NCBI GenBank assembly: GCA_965178125.1
Contig: OZ237735.1
Coordinates: 2,356,001 to 2,420,000 of the forward strand
Source of the DNA: Bilabrum cf. latius
Lineage: Eukaryota; Bigyra: Bicosoecida; Bigyra; Bicosoecida
DNA: 64,000 nt
Direction: 5' to 3'
Below the pieces are notes generated by a model. It ran no database searches. It was not told the DNA's origin and worked only from the letters and a program-made list of their open reading frames with translations. Position numbers and translations under genes: made by a program. Shown one piece after another: positions 1-11,146 of the stretch; position 1 is the first letter of the stretch, and the number at the start of each line of letters is the position of its first letter.

Positions 1-1848
1 GCTAGTGCTATAGGCTCTACGGGTGTCCCCCAGGCGCTGGACTCTCCTAGGCAGCAACCCAAGACGCCGAAGGCGAGAGGGCCGAAGGAGTCAAAGCAGG
101 CCACGCAGCCGGGATCATCCGGAGCGAAAAATCTTCAGCCCAGGCGATCCCCGAAGCAGCCCCCCCTGGACTCCGGGTCGCTGCCCTCGATGGCTGGCGG
201 GCCCGGCGCCAGCCCCCCTTCCTCCCGCCCGACAGGCAGCACCCACTCGAAGCAGGTGGCCCGCGGGGAAGCCCCCTCTCGGAGGTCGCCGCGCACTAGC
301 GGCAGCGGAACCACAGCGCGCGGCACCGACCAGAGCCCCGGTTTGGACTCCCCGCGGCAGCCCGGCAAGCCCCGCCGCGCTATCGGCTCCGGATCCAAGG
401 CGAGTCTGGCTGCCATGGCTGGACAAGCCCTCAGCGGCGAGGAGGCCGCACCGGCGGCAAAATCCGTGCTCAAGGCACCTGCACCAGCACCAGCACCTGC
501 ACCAGCACCAGCACCAGCACCTGCACCTGCACCTGCACCTGCACCTGCACCTGCACCTGCACCTGCACCTGCACCAGCAACAAGCATGTTTAGTCGCATG
601 TTTGGCTCATCGCCGGCCCCAGCCCCAGCCCCAGCCCCAGCCCCAGCCCCAGCCCCAGCCCCAGCCCCAGCCCCAGCTTCAGCTTCAGCTTCAGCTGCAC
701 GCCCAAGACCCAGACCCCAACCAAGGCCTCGCCCGGCGGCAAGCGCACGACCGCGGCCCCGACCCCGTCCCGGGCCAGCCGCAGGTCCTCGTCCCGGCCC
801 TGCCAGGCCTCGCCCAGGTGCGGGCGGGCCCAGACCAGGCAGGGCCGCGGCGAGGCCGAGACCATCCCCTGCGATGGGAGGCGCTGCCGGCGGTGCCCCC
901 GGTGGTCTGCTCGCCGAGATCCGTGGAGGTGCCAGGCTCAAGAAGGCCAAGACTGTGGTCAAGGGGAACAAGCTGCCCGGAGAAGGGGGTGCCTCGGGGG
1001 GAAGCAGCAGCGGGGGTGGTGGGGGGGGGCCGCCGGCGGGCGGCATGATGGCCCAGATCCTGGCCGCCCGCCAGAAGATGGCTGGTGGGGGCACCGGGTC
1101 GAGCAAGAGCAGCAAGCCCAAGCGCAAGTCCAAGGCAGGCTCTGGCGTTCTCGGAAGCAGCTCACACACCGGCAGCAGCAGTAGTAGCAGTATTAGCCGC
1201 GCTTCCAAGAAGTCCTCCGGCAAAGCCAGCAAGTCCAAAGGCACGGGCACAGGCAGGGGTTCCAAAGCGGGCGTGAGCGGGTCAAACCCCAAGAAGAGCC
1301 CCAAAAAAGGACCCAAAGCAGGCCCTAGGCAGCCCGTCTCCGTCGCATCGCTGGGAGCAGGTGCCCCCAGGCCGCAGCCCAGGCCAGCACCAGCACCGGC
1401 TGCGGCTGCTAGGGCACAGCCCCGTCCTTAGCCCCAGCCTAGGCCGCAAGCAAGGCCCCGGCCGCAGCCCAGACCCCAAGCAGGAGAGGGCCGCCCGGGG
1501 AGGCCGCGCCCAGGCAGGCCAGGGCCTGGAGCAGGGGCGGGTCCTGGCAGGCCAGGGCCAGGGAGGCCACGTCCGACGGGCGGTCCGTTCGGCGGTGGTG
1601 GGGGTGCCGGGGGTGCCCCCGGTGGTCTGCTCGCCGAGATCCGTGGAGGTGCCCGGCTTAAGAAGGCCAAGACCGTGGTCAAGGGGAACAAGCTGCCCGG
1701 GGCAGGGGGTGCTTCGGGGGGAAGCAGCAGCGGGGGTGGTGGGGGGGGGCCACCGGCGGGCGGCATGATGGCCCAGATCCTGGCCGCCCGCCAAAAGATG
1801 GCTGGTGGGGGCAAGAAGAAGAAGAAGAAAAAGAAAGGCGGCAAGTGA
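1..1848 (+). CDS. WH2-domain actin-binding protein, copy 1 (5' end outside window)
   Basis: This is a proline/alanine-rich protein probably acting on actin. The reading frame is open from base 1 to the TGA at 1846-1848 with one in-frame TAG (1429-1431), which falls inside a Q-P-R-P repeat and fits Gln. Two WH2-like motifs are visible, each with the core LLAEIRGG followed by LKKA, encoded near 907-960 and 1627-1680. After each comes a glycine-rich stretch and a second conserved motif, MMAQILAARQKM. The tail is a run of lysines. The middle is an Ala-Pro hexamer repeat (about 480-690). WH2 motifs bind G-actin in WASP, WIP and verprolin families; I see no WH1/EVH1 or Arp2/3-binding acidic tail, so the exact class is open. 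Copy 2 at 18556-21381 shows the missing N-terminus. Confidence 0.8.
479..690 (+). repeat. Ala-Pro hexanucleotide repeats within WH2 gene copy 1
   Basis: Tandem hexamers of the GCACCT, GCACCA and GCCCCA types encode alternating Ala-Pro. The same tract in copy 2 (about 19994-20223) is 18 nt longer, equal to three hexamers, which shifts the offset between the copies from 19,515 to 19,533. This is ordinary slippage variation between paralogues. Confidence 0.9.
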
Positions 1849-2007
1849 ACGTTTGGGATCCCGTGTTGCGTTGCAGTGTGCATCTCGAGGCCTTGTTTGT
1901 ACTCATCACCGAGCCTCGCGCTGAGCAGCTGCAGTGGTCGCAACAGCCGAGCGTTGCTGTAAACAATTTGCTGCAGTGTGTAACACAGAAGCATTTCGTA
2001 ATTTTCC

Positions 2008-5000
2008 ATGAAGTGAGGTAACCAAAGGAACAAATAGGGTTCCGGCACCAGCGGCTAGCGTATCCATTCCGTTTAGTTTGGGTTCGTGTTCCTCTCTTTG
2101 CTCTGTTGCAGGGTTCTGTACCTGTACGGGTCCTAGACTGGCGCAGCGAAGAGTATAGCAGAGGTAAGATCATGCACAATTACTAATTCAGATGTACTAT
2201 CTACATAGTGGGTCCAGCAAAGCCCGGTACTGCGCAAGACAAGACGCACAACAGGGCAAGAAAGATCCTTGCACGTTTCCTTTGTCACAGGAGTTGCATG
2301 CGGAGTCGCTCCGACAGGAAATTGACGGTGTTTTAGACACACTCAATGCCGTAAAGGACGTGAGTTGATCCTGGAACGGGTGATACGAGACCGCACTGTT
2401 CGCACCTTGCTTGTGCACGTGCCACGTCGATCGGTTCATTTTGGCCCAAGCGTAACGCTACACCGCAGGCTGACCTGACCGAATACACCAGTGTGGTTAT
2501 TGTTTGTTCTACCACAGGAAATGGCGATCCTCCGGACAATGCGGACAGGTTTTACAGGAAACTGCGTCGTCGCCGCGATCCCGTGTCCATGGAGGGTGTT
2601 CGATTCGCAGTACTGGCCTTGGGGGACACAAACTATGACAAGTTCTGCCACTGCGGTAAAATCATCCACGCAAAGATGCTCGAGCGCGGCGGGACACCCT
2701 TCCATGAGCTCGGGTGTGCGGACGAGGCCATGGGACTAGAATCGGTGGTTGATCCGTGGACTGAGGGACTTTTCGAAGTTCTCAAGCAGATGAAATCCAG
2801 CAGTGACGCAGGTGCCAGCGAAAGCAAAGAGCCAGAGGCGAAGGAAGCTCCCGCGCCCAAACCAGGCCCCACAGCTGCGACTTCCAGCAATCCCATGGAT
2901 ATGCTGAAGCAGATGCAAGCGAAGCAAGGCCACAGCAACGCGTCCGAGCCTTCCCATAAGGCTGCTGCATCTAAACCTGCGGAAGCTACGAGCCCTGCCC
3001 CAGCACCCACTACAGCACCTGCCCCTGCCCCTGCCCCTGCCCCTGCCCCAGCACCCGCCCCGAAGCCCGCACCGGCCGCAGCCACTCTCGGGGGCGGAGG
3101 CATGTCTCTCCTCGCCCAGATGAGGGCCAGGGCCGCGGCAGCCTCTGCCGCGAGAGCCACGCCGGCGTCGAGTGGTGCGGGAAGCGGAGGCCCTGCAGGG
3201 AGCAGCAGCAGCAGCGGCAGCGGCAGCGGCGGCCAGCCGGCGCTCATCAAGCGGCAGTCAGCAGGGAAGGCCTCATAGGCGCAGGCGCCCGCCCCGCGGC
3301 AGTCGACTCACGCGCACGGTTCGCGCGCACCGCTGGCACCCGCGCCTGTCAGCAGTGGAACCAGGTCCTTCAAGTCCTTGTTCCCTGGAGTCGCTCGGCG
3401 CCTCAAGTCAGACCCGTCGGGCGGCGCGTCGGGCAAGCCAGCCGCTGTCGCTGCCGACCCCAGCAGGCCCGTGTCTGCTCTGCAGAGGCGCCGAGCAGCA
3501 CGCGCAGCAGCTGGTGGAGGATCATCTGCCCCCAAAGCACCGCGCCAGGCGCCACTCCTCGTGGAGGTGTCCGATACCCCCGGTGACGCGAACCCTGGAA
3601 AGCAGGCATCGGCGGAGGTTGACCCGGCCACGCCAATGGAGCAGGCCCGCGCGCTGGAGCCGTTGCCCGCACCATCAGGCCGCATAGCGCTCGCAGAGCA
3701 CCCGAGGAACGCCCTGTACGATGCCGCGGGTGGGATCGGCCTGTCTGCCGCCTCTCCCGCCAAGTGTCCCATCAGGTCTGCCAGGTACCTCACGAAAGGA
3801 GGGCCCAGAGCGCCGAGGAGGGTGATCCACCTCGAGCTGGACCTCCGTGGGACCACGCTGGAGGGAAGGTACGTGCCTGGGGATGCCATTGGCGTGCTGT
3901 GCAGGAGCGAGAAGTCCAATGTAGAGGCCCTCTGTAAGCGGCTCGGCTACGAGCCGTCGGCTCGGGTGCTGCTCCGCGGCGTGTTGGGCAGCGATGGTGA
4001 CAGCCGCCAGCCGCTTCCAGAGCACCTCAAGAGGGCTGGTCTGAGGCCGCGCGTCTCCGAGGTGCTGTCGCTGTGCGTAGACATCAACGCCCCGCCGAGA
4101 AAGCAGGTGCTTGCACTGCTGGCTGCACACACCAGCGTAGCCAGCCAGAAGGCCTCCCTGCAGGCCATGTGCGAGAACAGCAAGGCGGGCAAGCAGCTCT
4201 ACGAGTGCTTCGTGCACTCGCAGCAGCTCTCCCTGCTGGACGTCCTTGGCTTCTTCCCTTCTTCGCGACCCCCTTTGGCCGCTCTTCTCTCAGCACTGCC
4301 TCCGCTTGCCGCAAGGTTCTATTCCATCAGCAGCTCCCCGCTCGACAATCCCTCCGTCCTCAGCTTTGCCTTCACGGTTGTTGCGTACAGAACGGGGGCC
4401 AAGGCCGACCAAGTCGAGGCTGCGCGCGCAGCGGCAGGCGACGACAAGAAGGAGCCGGCATCGTCGCGTGCCAAGCAAGACGGCGTCGTCGCTTCGGTGG
4501 ACTGCATGCCTGGAATAGGCTCTGTGATCCGCCAGGGCGTGTGCACGGGGTACCTCGAGCGGCTGTGCAGGAAGCCCCTGCAGGCATCCATCGCTGCAGG
4601 GAGGAAAACGAGGCTGGCTGGTGCTGCAGGTGCCTCCATCGGCCTCGAGTGGGACAGCGAGCACGAGGAGGATGACTCTGGCAAGGAGGGCGGTCCCGAG
4701 AGCGACCGCAGCGAGGCGTCCCTCGGCGGTGTGAAGGTCAGTGAGGGGCTGCAGGACGGCGAGGCAGAGCAGGACGAGGACGAGGAGATGGAGGAGGAGG
4801 TGCCTCTGGGGCACGGGCCAGCTGCATTCTCGCTCGGTGCCAGCGCCAGCGGGGCAGCAGAGGGGCAGAAGAACCCGTGCCTCGCAGTGTTCTTGCGTCC
4901 AGCATCGGAGTTCCAGCCGCCTTCATCGCTGCTCCCGCCTTTGATTCTGATCGGGCCGGGGACAGGGGTGGCGCCGTTTCGGTCCTTTTTGCGCCACAGG

Positions 5001-6416
5001 GCAGCAAGGCGCAGGGATGCCGAGGAAGCCGCGGTGGCTGCATCGTCTGGCATGTGGCGCGGCGCCTTCGGTATCAGCGGACTCGCGGATCTCGAGGAAA
5101 GCAAAGAGGACATGCGCGAGCACGAGGCATCGGGCACGTCCGAGCTGGAGGAGAAACGTGGAGCAGCAGGGGTGTCATCCAAGGCTCGTCTGCAGGAAGT
5201 TGATGTGGGCAGATGGGGATCTGCTGTGACGGCTTCTCCGGCCAAGGTGCCGCCGTCCAAGCACGGGAAGGCAGCCGGCTCCACTGGCAGCGTGGGATCG
5301 TGGATGGCCAACGCTGCACAAAGGGCGATGCGGGCAGCACTGCAAGGGGAGCTCCCAGCTGCTGGATCGGGGGGAGCTTCGTCGCTCGGTGGAGCGACAT
5401 CTACCAACGGTGGTGCAGGCATGTTGCACGTCTCCATGCAGGGCATTCCCTCTACCAGGTCTGCCGAGCTGATTGCGGATGCAGTGCAGCTTCGAGGCGA
5501 CAAGGCATCGGTAGGGAGCGACGAGCTTGCCAAGGCCGAGGCAGCAGCGGTTGCCAGCGCGCGGATGGCTGCCGCTGCTGCTGCCGCCGTCCTCAACGTG
5601 ACTGGAAGCGTCTGCGACGGGCCGGCGGGTCCATCCGAGTCGCCCTCCGCCAGCGCTGATGCTCTCCTGGGCCTGGCTCGCCTCCGGTCTCGCCTGGCTC
5701 TGGGCACGTGTGCCAGCTTCCAGGCGCCCCCGAGGGAGATCGCGGCGGCGCATCGGCTGGTGCGCGCGCTGGATCGGGAGGAAGCCGCGGAGTGCGCCGA
5801 CTCGCGCAGCCCCATCGCTCGCACCAGGTCCTCTGGCCTGCTGGCGTCCAACCCCGAGCAGGTGCCGGCGATGGGCGGCAGGCCGGCCGTGCCGGCGGGT
5901 GACGTGCTGCTGCTGTTCGGCAACCGCAGAAGCAGCTACGACTTCCTGTATCGGCGCGACTGGGCCTCGCTGCTGCAAGGGGGCGACCTCACCGAGCTGC
6001 ACTGCGCCTTCAGTCGGGAGGGCCGCAGCGGCAAGCCGGCGCAGGACCGGAGGCACGACGACGATGACGATGGCATCCAGGGCGTGGTGGAGGGAGCCAG
6101 GACGTACGTGTGGAACCGCATGCTGGAGCCTCAGGTGGCCGACAGGCTCAGGCAGCTCATCGTGAAGGAGGGCGCCTACGTGTACGTGTGCGGTGATGGC
6201 GCGGCCATGGCGCGGGATGTGCACCAGGCCCTGACTGCGGTGCTGGCGGGCGGGGAGGCCGTGGTGGAGGCGGCGGTGCGGGCAGATGGCAGCGGGGGCC
6301 GGGCCTCCGACGTGCTGCAGGCGAGCGTGAAGGCCCTGCCGGGCATGGGCGAGTCCCAGCGCGCTTTGGTGAGCATGATGGAGCAGGGGAGGTATGTGCG
6401 GGACATCTGGTCCTGA
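2008..6416 (+). CDS. MTRR: Methionine synthase reductase, diflavin, copy 1
   Basis: NADPH-dependent flavoprotein that reactivates cobalamin-dependent methionine synthase. Four exons join in frame: 2008-2012, 2112-2163, 2291-2359 and 2469-6416 (1,357 residues, stop TGA). The spliced start reads MKVLYLYGS-TAG-TGAAKSIAEE, so TAG at 2134-2136 is the Gln of the FMN motif YGSQTG. The FMN domain continues with STTGNGDPPDNA, LALGDTNYDKFC and GLESVVDPW, a pattern specific to methionine synthase reductase rather than P450 reductase. A low-complexity linker of about 290 residues follows and contains a second TAG (3276-3278). The FAD domain has ARFYSISSSPL near residue 656, and the NADPH part has ILIGPGTGVAPFRSF near 870 and YVYVCGDG near 1279. 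About 300 residues are inserted between the last two motifs, making the protein nearly twice the usual size (about 700). Confidence 0.92.
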
Positions 6417-6520
6417 GCGGTGTATTGACAAAGACAAAGATGCACAGCGGACGAGAGCCCACTTTGAGATAGACTTCGGAGACTCTGCCATTGATGGTGC
6501 ATCATCACATTTGCGGACGC

Positions 6521-7036
6521 AAGAAAGTTCCTGCCCCCGGTCCCATGGACCCACTGGGCTTCACCCCGAACGACTGGTTCTTCACCAGCCCACCTGAATG
6601 GATGCGATATTCATCTGACACTACGGATGTACACGCCACTTTCCCCATGCACCCGACTGGCCTCGTCGCCACATGGCTTCTTGGTCCTGTTCCCCGCCCT
6701 AGGGACCGTGTGCTTTGCTCCATGCATTGCCACCTTGGCCCTATCCTCTTGCAGCGTGCACGCGCCGGTTCTGGCCGGCCCATGGTGCGCCCCGTCTGTC
6801 CACCCACCTGTTGGCCCTCTGCGTGCTGCTGGCCGTGCAGCCCGCTGCCACTCGCGTCTCTCTCGTGCCTTGCACCTGGAGACCCCTACCTCCCGTTGCA
6901 TTCTTTCTGTTGACACCGCACTATCGTTGCCTGTGCCGGTATCCTCTTCTCCACCTCCTGTCCTCCTGCGCCCACCTCGTCTTCCGGCTCGCCTCTGCTG
7001 CCCGTCGCTTGAATCCTGATGTACAAGGAGACAACA
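6521..7036 (+). repeat. Dispersed foldback-type repeat, copy A (one arm)
   Basis: Only the left arm of the repeat described at 44188-45275 is present. It starts at the shared C-rich end (CTGCCCCCGGTCCC), runs through the shared body and ends at the palindrome-centre sequence AATCCTGATGTAC. It fills the 620-bp gap between the MTRR stop and the TAA of zinc-finger gene A and abuts the end of that gene. Apart from about 100 bp of MTRR 3' flank (6417-6520), which is also present in copy 2, I see no gene in this gap. Confidence 0.8.
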
Positions 7037-7038
7037 CA

Positions 7039-8448
7039 TTACTGGTGCTTGCGCTCGCCATGATGCACAGTGGACAGATGCCTCCTGAGTGAGCCTGCCC
7101 GCCCGAATGACTTGCCACAAACTCCGCACTCGTGCTTGCGCTCGCCATGATGCACAGTGGACAGGTGCCTCCTGAGTGAGCCTGCCTCCCCGAATGACTT
7201 GCCGCACACCATGCACTCGTGCTTGCGCTCGCCCAGATGCACAGTGGACAGATGCCTTCTGAGATGGCCTGCCACACCGAATGACTTGCCGCACACCATG
7301 CACTCGTGCTTGCGCTCGCCATGATGCCCAGTGGACATGTGCGTCCTGAGTGAGCCTGCCCGCCCGAATGACTTGCCGCACACCATGCACTCGTGCTTGC
7401 GCTCGCCCAGGTGCACAGTGGACAGATGCCTCCTGAGATCCCCTGCCTGCCCGAATGACTTGCCGCACACCATGCACTCGTGCTTGCGCTCGCCCAGATG
7501 CACAGTGGACAGGTGCGTCCTGAGATCCCCTGCCTGCCCGAATGACTTGCCGCACACCATGCACTCGTGCTTGCGCTCGCCCAGATGCACAGTGGACAGA
7601 TGCCTTCTGAGATGGCCTGCCACACCGAATGACTTGCCGCACACCATGCACTCGTGCTTGCGCTCGCCATGATGCCCAGTGGACATGTGCGTCCTGAGTG
7701 AGCCTGCCCGCCCGAATGACTTGCCGCACACACTGCACTCGTGCTTGCGCTCGCCCAGGTGCACAGTGGACATGTGCCTCCTGAGTGAGCCTGCCTCCCC
7801 GAATGACTTGCCGCACACCATGCACTCGTGCTTGCGCTCGCCCAGATGCACAGTGGACAGATGCCTTCTGAGATGGCCTGCCACACCGAATGACTTGCCG
7901 CACACCATGCACTCGTGCTTGCGCTCGCCATGATGCACAGTGGACACGTGCGTCCTGAGTGAGCCCGCATGCCCGAATGACTTGCCGCACACCATGCACC
8001 GATGTTCTGCCCCGATTCTGCCTGCCTGTCCCCGCCGTCTCTTCGCCCTCGATCCGCTCTGGCTGTCTGCTGACCTCGCCTCTGCCGGCCTGCCTCGCTT
8101 CTGGCCCAGAGAGGCATCCGTGCCGCCGCCTGCATCTACCCCTGAGCTTGACTGCATTGATGATTCTACTTCTTGCGGCAACATTGCGCTGCTGCTGGAG
8201 TGTCCCGACGCCACGATGCACGTGGGAACAGCTTCGGCTCGATCGCTGGCTGGATCTCGGGCCCTACCTTTCCCATCTGCGTTTCGCCTGCCCCACTAGC
8301 GACTGCTGGTCAATGATAGCGATGCAGCAATCGAGTTCATGTGACGGGCGGGAACCTCGACATCGCATCCACCAGCGTCGCTGTCGCTTGAGTCGCTGCT
8401 GACGAGATCGATCACCTCCCCTGAGCATGCACCTGCTGCTTGCTCCAT
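7039..8448 (-). CDS. C2H2 zinc-finger array protein A (11 fingers)
   Basis: Likely nuclear DNA-binding protein of 469 residues. I chose the ATG at 8446-8448 because it lies just upstream of the motif GEVIDLVSSDSSDSD, which all four paralogues share near their N-terminus. An in-frame TAG follows at 8296-8298, at the same place as in gene B (TAG before WG). A basic stretch (KRGRPAE, AKRRRGQ) comes next, then 11 tandem C2H2 fingers of 28 residues (84 bp) with pattern C-x2-C-GKSFG-x-AG-x-LR-x-H-x4-H and linker GERKHEC. The frame ends GERKHQ-TAA, so TAA is a real stop here. Finger helices differ almost only at positions -1, 3 and 6. No other domain (KRAB, SET, BTB) is visible. Confidence 0.9.
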
Positions 8449-8821
8449 GGCTGCCTGGCAGTATCTATATCCAATACTGGATGCTGATGCGTAACCAGCC
8501 AGGTGGCTGCCGACCACAGAATGACAGGGAATACGAGCTTTCCTATTCACGACCTTTTCTGGTGTACCTGTTCGACGGCCAGTTCTGCTTTGCTCCAACG
8601 CAATCCTGAATCTAGAAAGGCTATACTTGGGGGATGCCACAGCCGAAACAGTAGCGAGGAAAATGACAAGGAGACGGTGAGATCGATCCTTGTTGGTCCG
8701 GTTCCGGCTGTTTTCATCTTCACAACTTCAAGGTGCTGGGCCTGGCGTGGCGGCCACGCTCACTTGGAACACCAGCTTCACAGGAAGCAAACAGGCCACG
8801 CGCAACCCACCACATCCCTCC
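8449..8821. other. Intergenic, upstream of zinc-finger gene A
   Basis: These 373 bp lie between the start of zinc-finger gene A and the stop of the next minus-strand gene. They should hold the promoter of gene A. I see no gene, repeat or RNA in them. Confidence 0.5.
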
Positions 8822-11146
8822 TCACGGAGAAGCACCGTTCTCGCTCGCTGCCCCTCCTTCGCCAGACGCCTTCTCCACCCTCTCCCTGCGCGCCTGCTGC
8901 TGCTTCTGCTGCTGCGCCCCCGCCCGCTTCTCCCTCCACGCCTTGCCCTTGATCCGGGCCTCGTCGGACCGCTTCAGCTGGGCCGCCAGCGCGTCCACGG
9001 AGAAGGCCTCCTTGAAGTCCATCGCCATCGACGAGGAATCCACACCCCCGGAGCCCCTCGACGATCCGCCGCTGCCGCTGCCCCCCCCCTCCTTCTGCCC
9101 CCCCCCCTCCTCGGGGATGTCCTCTCCAGTCGCGATGGCCTGCATGGCAGACATCCACCCGCCCCCAGACCGCAGGTCACCGGACCACCACGCCAGGAAC
9201 TCCGCCTTGGAGATCATCCTGTCCCTGTTCTTGTCCATCTCCATGATGGCCGCCTCCAGCTCCGCGTGGCTCAGCTTGCTGCCCAGCTGCACGCACAGGT
9301 CGGCCAGCTCGGTCGTGTCCAGATCGCCGCTGCCGTCGAGGTCCGCGGCATCGAATGCCTCCGCGGCCTCTGCCTCTGTTGCCACGCTGGACTTTAGCTG
9401 GACAAAATGGTACATGGCGCAGCAGCTGGTGACCCAGTTGGCCACGGCGAGCACCATGAGACCGAGGCCGACGACGATGTTGAGGATCTGGGAGGCGCTC
9501 CACTGGGCCAGGCAGAGGGAGCCCACCAAGAACATGAGGTGACCTCGTCCACTGACCGTGGTGAAGATCGGCATGTATTTCTCCACCGCTCGACGTAGGA
9601 ACATGCCGCAAAACGCGGTTCTTGCCTCGGTGATGGCGATGAGGATCCCAAACCACATGATCCACCCGTTCAAAACCACAAACACGATCGTCCTGCCCTT
9701 TGTTTTCTTGGCGTCGGCGAAATTGATGAAAATTCCGATAAAGGCCGAGAGGATCGCGCAGACTCCGAACAGGAAGGAAAGCACCCGAATCCCGCAGGGG
9801 CCCTCTGCCACCCACCCGCCGAGTTCGCGCATCTGTCCCCACACCGCGGCGGAAACAGACGAGGTAGCGATCTCCATCTGAGCCTCTTCCATGGACTTCG
9901 GTTCCACCTCGCGGAGATCTTCGAGGTCTCGCACGGCCTTGGCGGCCATGGCTGCATCCCGGCGGGGGGGAGGGGTCGAGGCCACGAGTGGCTGGGTGGG
10001 GCTGTCAGCAGCAGCAGCAGCAGCAGCAGCCCCCGCGGCAGCTCCGCCGCCTGCTGCGCCGTAGGATCCAGATGCAGCGCCGCCGCCTTTCTTTTCCTTG
10101 AAGCTTCGGTGCGCGGTTCGAAGCTTGGCGGCCATTTGAAGCGCCGAAGCGAACTCGCCCGCGCCCGCACCCATGCCCATGCCCATGCCCATCGCGTCGG
10201 CTCCATCGGCTCCGGGGGCGCGCGGGGCCGAGGCTCCCTGCAGCGGGTTCTTGGTCGATGATCCCTTGGAGTCGCTGTATACCCCTACGGTGTCAGTGTC
10301 TGGGCCGCTGTCCCCGCCAGCGGCTGCGGCTCCTTTCGCTTCAAGCTGATCCTTCTTGGGCTTCGGTGGAGGCACCTGCCCCCCGTTCTCGATGATTTTC
10401 TCCTCCAAAATGCGCTGCCGCGTCGCCTTAACTGCTGGGGGGAGGAGACTGAAGGCGAGTTTAGCCTTCTGCTCCGGCGAGATGCCGTCGATCATCTCGA
10501 GGACGAGGCGAGCATGCCGCCGGATCTTGGCGGGCAGCCTCGACAAAACTCGCTGCTTGTTGGCTCGTGGGATGGTGTCGTAGATTTCGGCTGCCCCGCG
10601 AATATCCAGCTCAAGAGCACACATGATAAGCTGTTCGACCGAATCTGCGGACAAATCGATGTCGTCGTTCACCTCGAAGGCAAGACGCACGAGGGGTGGC
10701 AGGCGTCTCTTGACGTCCCAGCGGAGGTCTTCCGGCATGCTGTGGTACAGCCGGTAGACGTGCACCGCAGCTTCGATTGGATCATTCTATTTAAAGGCGT
10801 CCTCAACATGCCGAATCGCACTCGAGCTGATTATCGGCTCTCCCTTGGGGCCTCGAGCACTGAGTACCTTTCGTACAAGATCTTGATCCAGGTGTTGAAG
10901 CCCACCCAATGCCTCCTTTGCGTCATCCGGTAGATCTCCCAAGTCTTTGAGGAGACCCGACGCTACCAATTGCACAACGTCAGCCATCCCTTCTGCTGAC
11001 GCCTCCCGGTGCACCGTAGGAGGAGACTCTTCATCAGACGAGTCCTGCTCGTACACAGCAGAATCAAGGCGTTTTGCCGGCTTTGTTCCGCCATATTTCT
11101 CGCTATTCGATTCGCGCCTCTTGATTGGCTGGGGTCCGAGCTACAT
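8822..11146 (-). CDS. Four-span COPI-associated-like membrane protein with EF-hands
   Basis: A 774-residue membrane protein. The chosen start is ATG at 11144-11146, followed immediately by TAG, giving Met-Gln; a second in-frame TAG is at 10787-10789. The N-terminal 200 residues look helical and are followed by a low-complexity Ala/Gly region. Four hydrophobic spans (about residues 450-560; first GIRVLSFLFGVCAILSAFIG) resemble the COPI-associated protein family (my assignment by pattern). Two EF-hands follow: a canonical loop DLDGSGDLDTTE near residue 600 and a second loop DKNRDRMISKAE near 635. The tail is charged and Gln-rich. The combination suggests a calcium-sensing Golgi or vesicle membrane protein; that role is inference. 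It is divergently paired with SMU1. Confidence 0.75.

Larger units (their letters stand above)
1..6530. repeat. Segmental duplication, copy 1 (WH2-MTRR block)
   Basis: The block matches 19516-26050 with the same gene order and introns and continues past the window start. From 601 to 3349 I saw no difference from 20134-22882, including three introns and the intergenic spacer. The flanks differ by roughly one to a few percent by eye. Both copies are followed by the same dispersed repeat and then a minus-strand zinc-finger gene. Confidence 0.9.

Noticed and set aside
22-1048. Several overlapping frames in the Ala-Pro hexamer region of the WH2 genes, on both strands
   Set aside because: Hexamer repeats keep all phases open. 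Only the called frame contains WH2 motifs and continues to a shared TGA.
1429-1431. TAG as pyrrolysine, or as Leu as in some algal mitochondria and certain protists
   Set aside because: The positions with the best family alignments all call for Gln, and CAG is the paralogous codon where copies differ by a silent change.
7100-8000. Long open frames on the strand opposite the zinc-finger arrays, and frames in other phases of the arrays
   Set aside because: An 84-bp repeat with no stop in a given phase keeps that phase open for the whole array. The translated repeats have no meaningful motif, while the called frame gives perfect C2H2 fingers.
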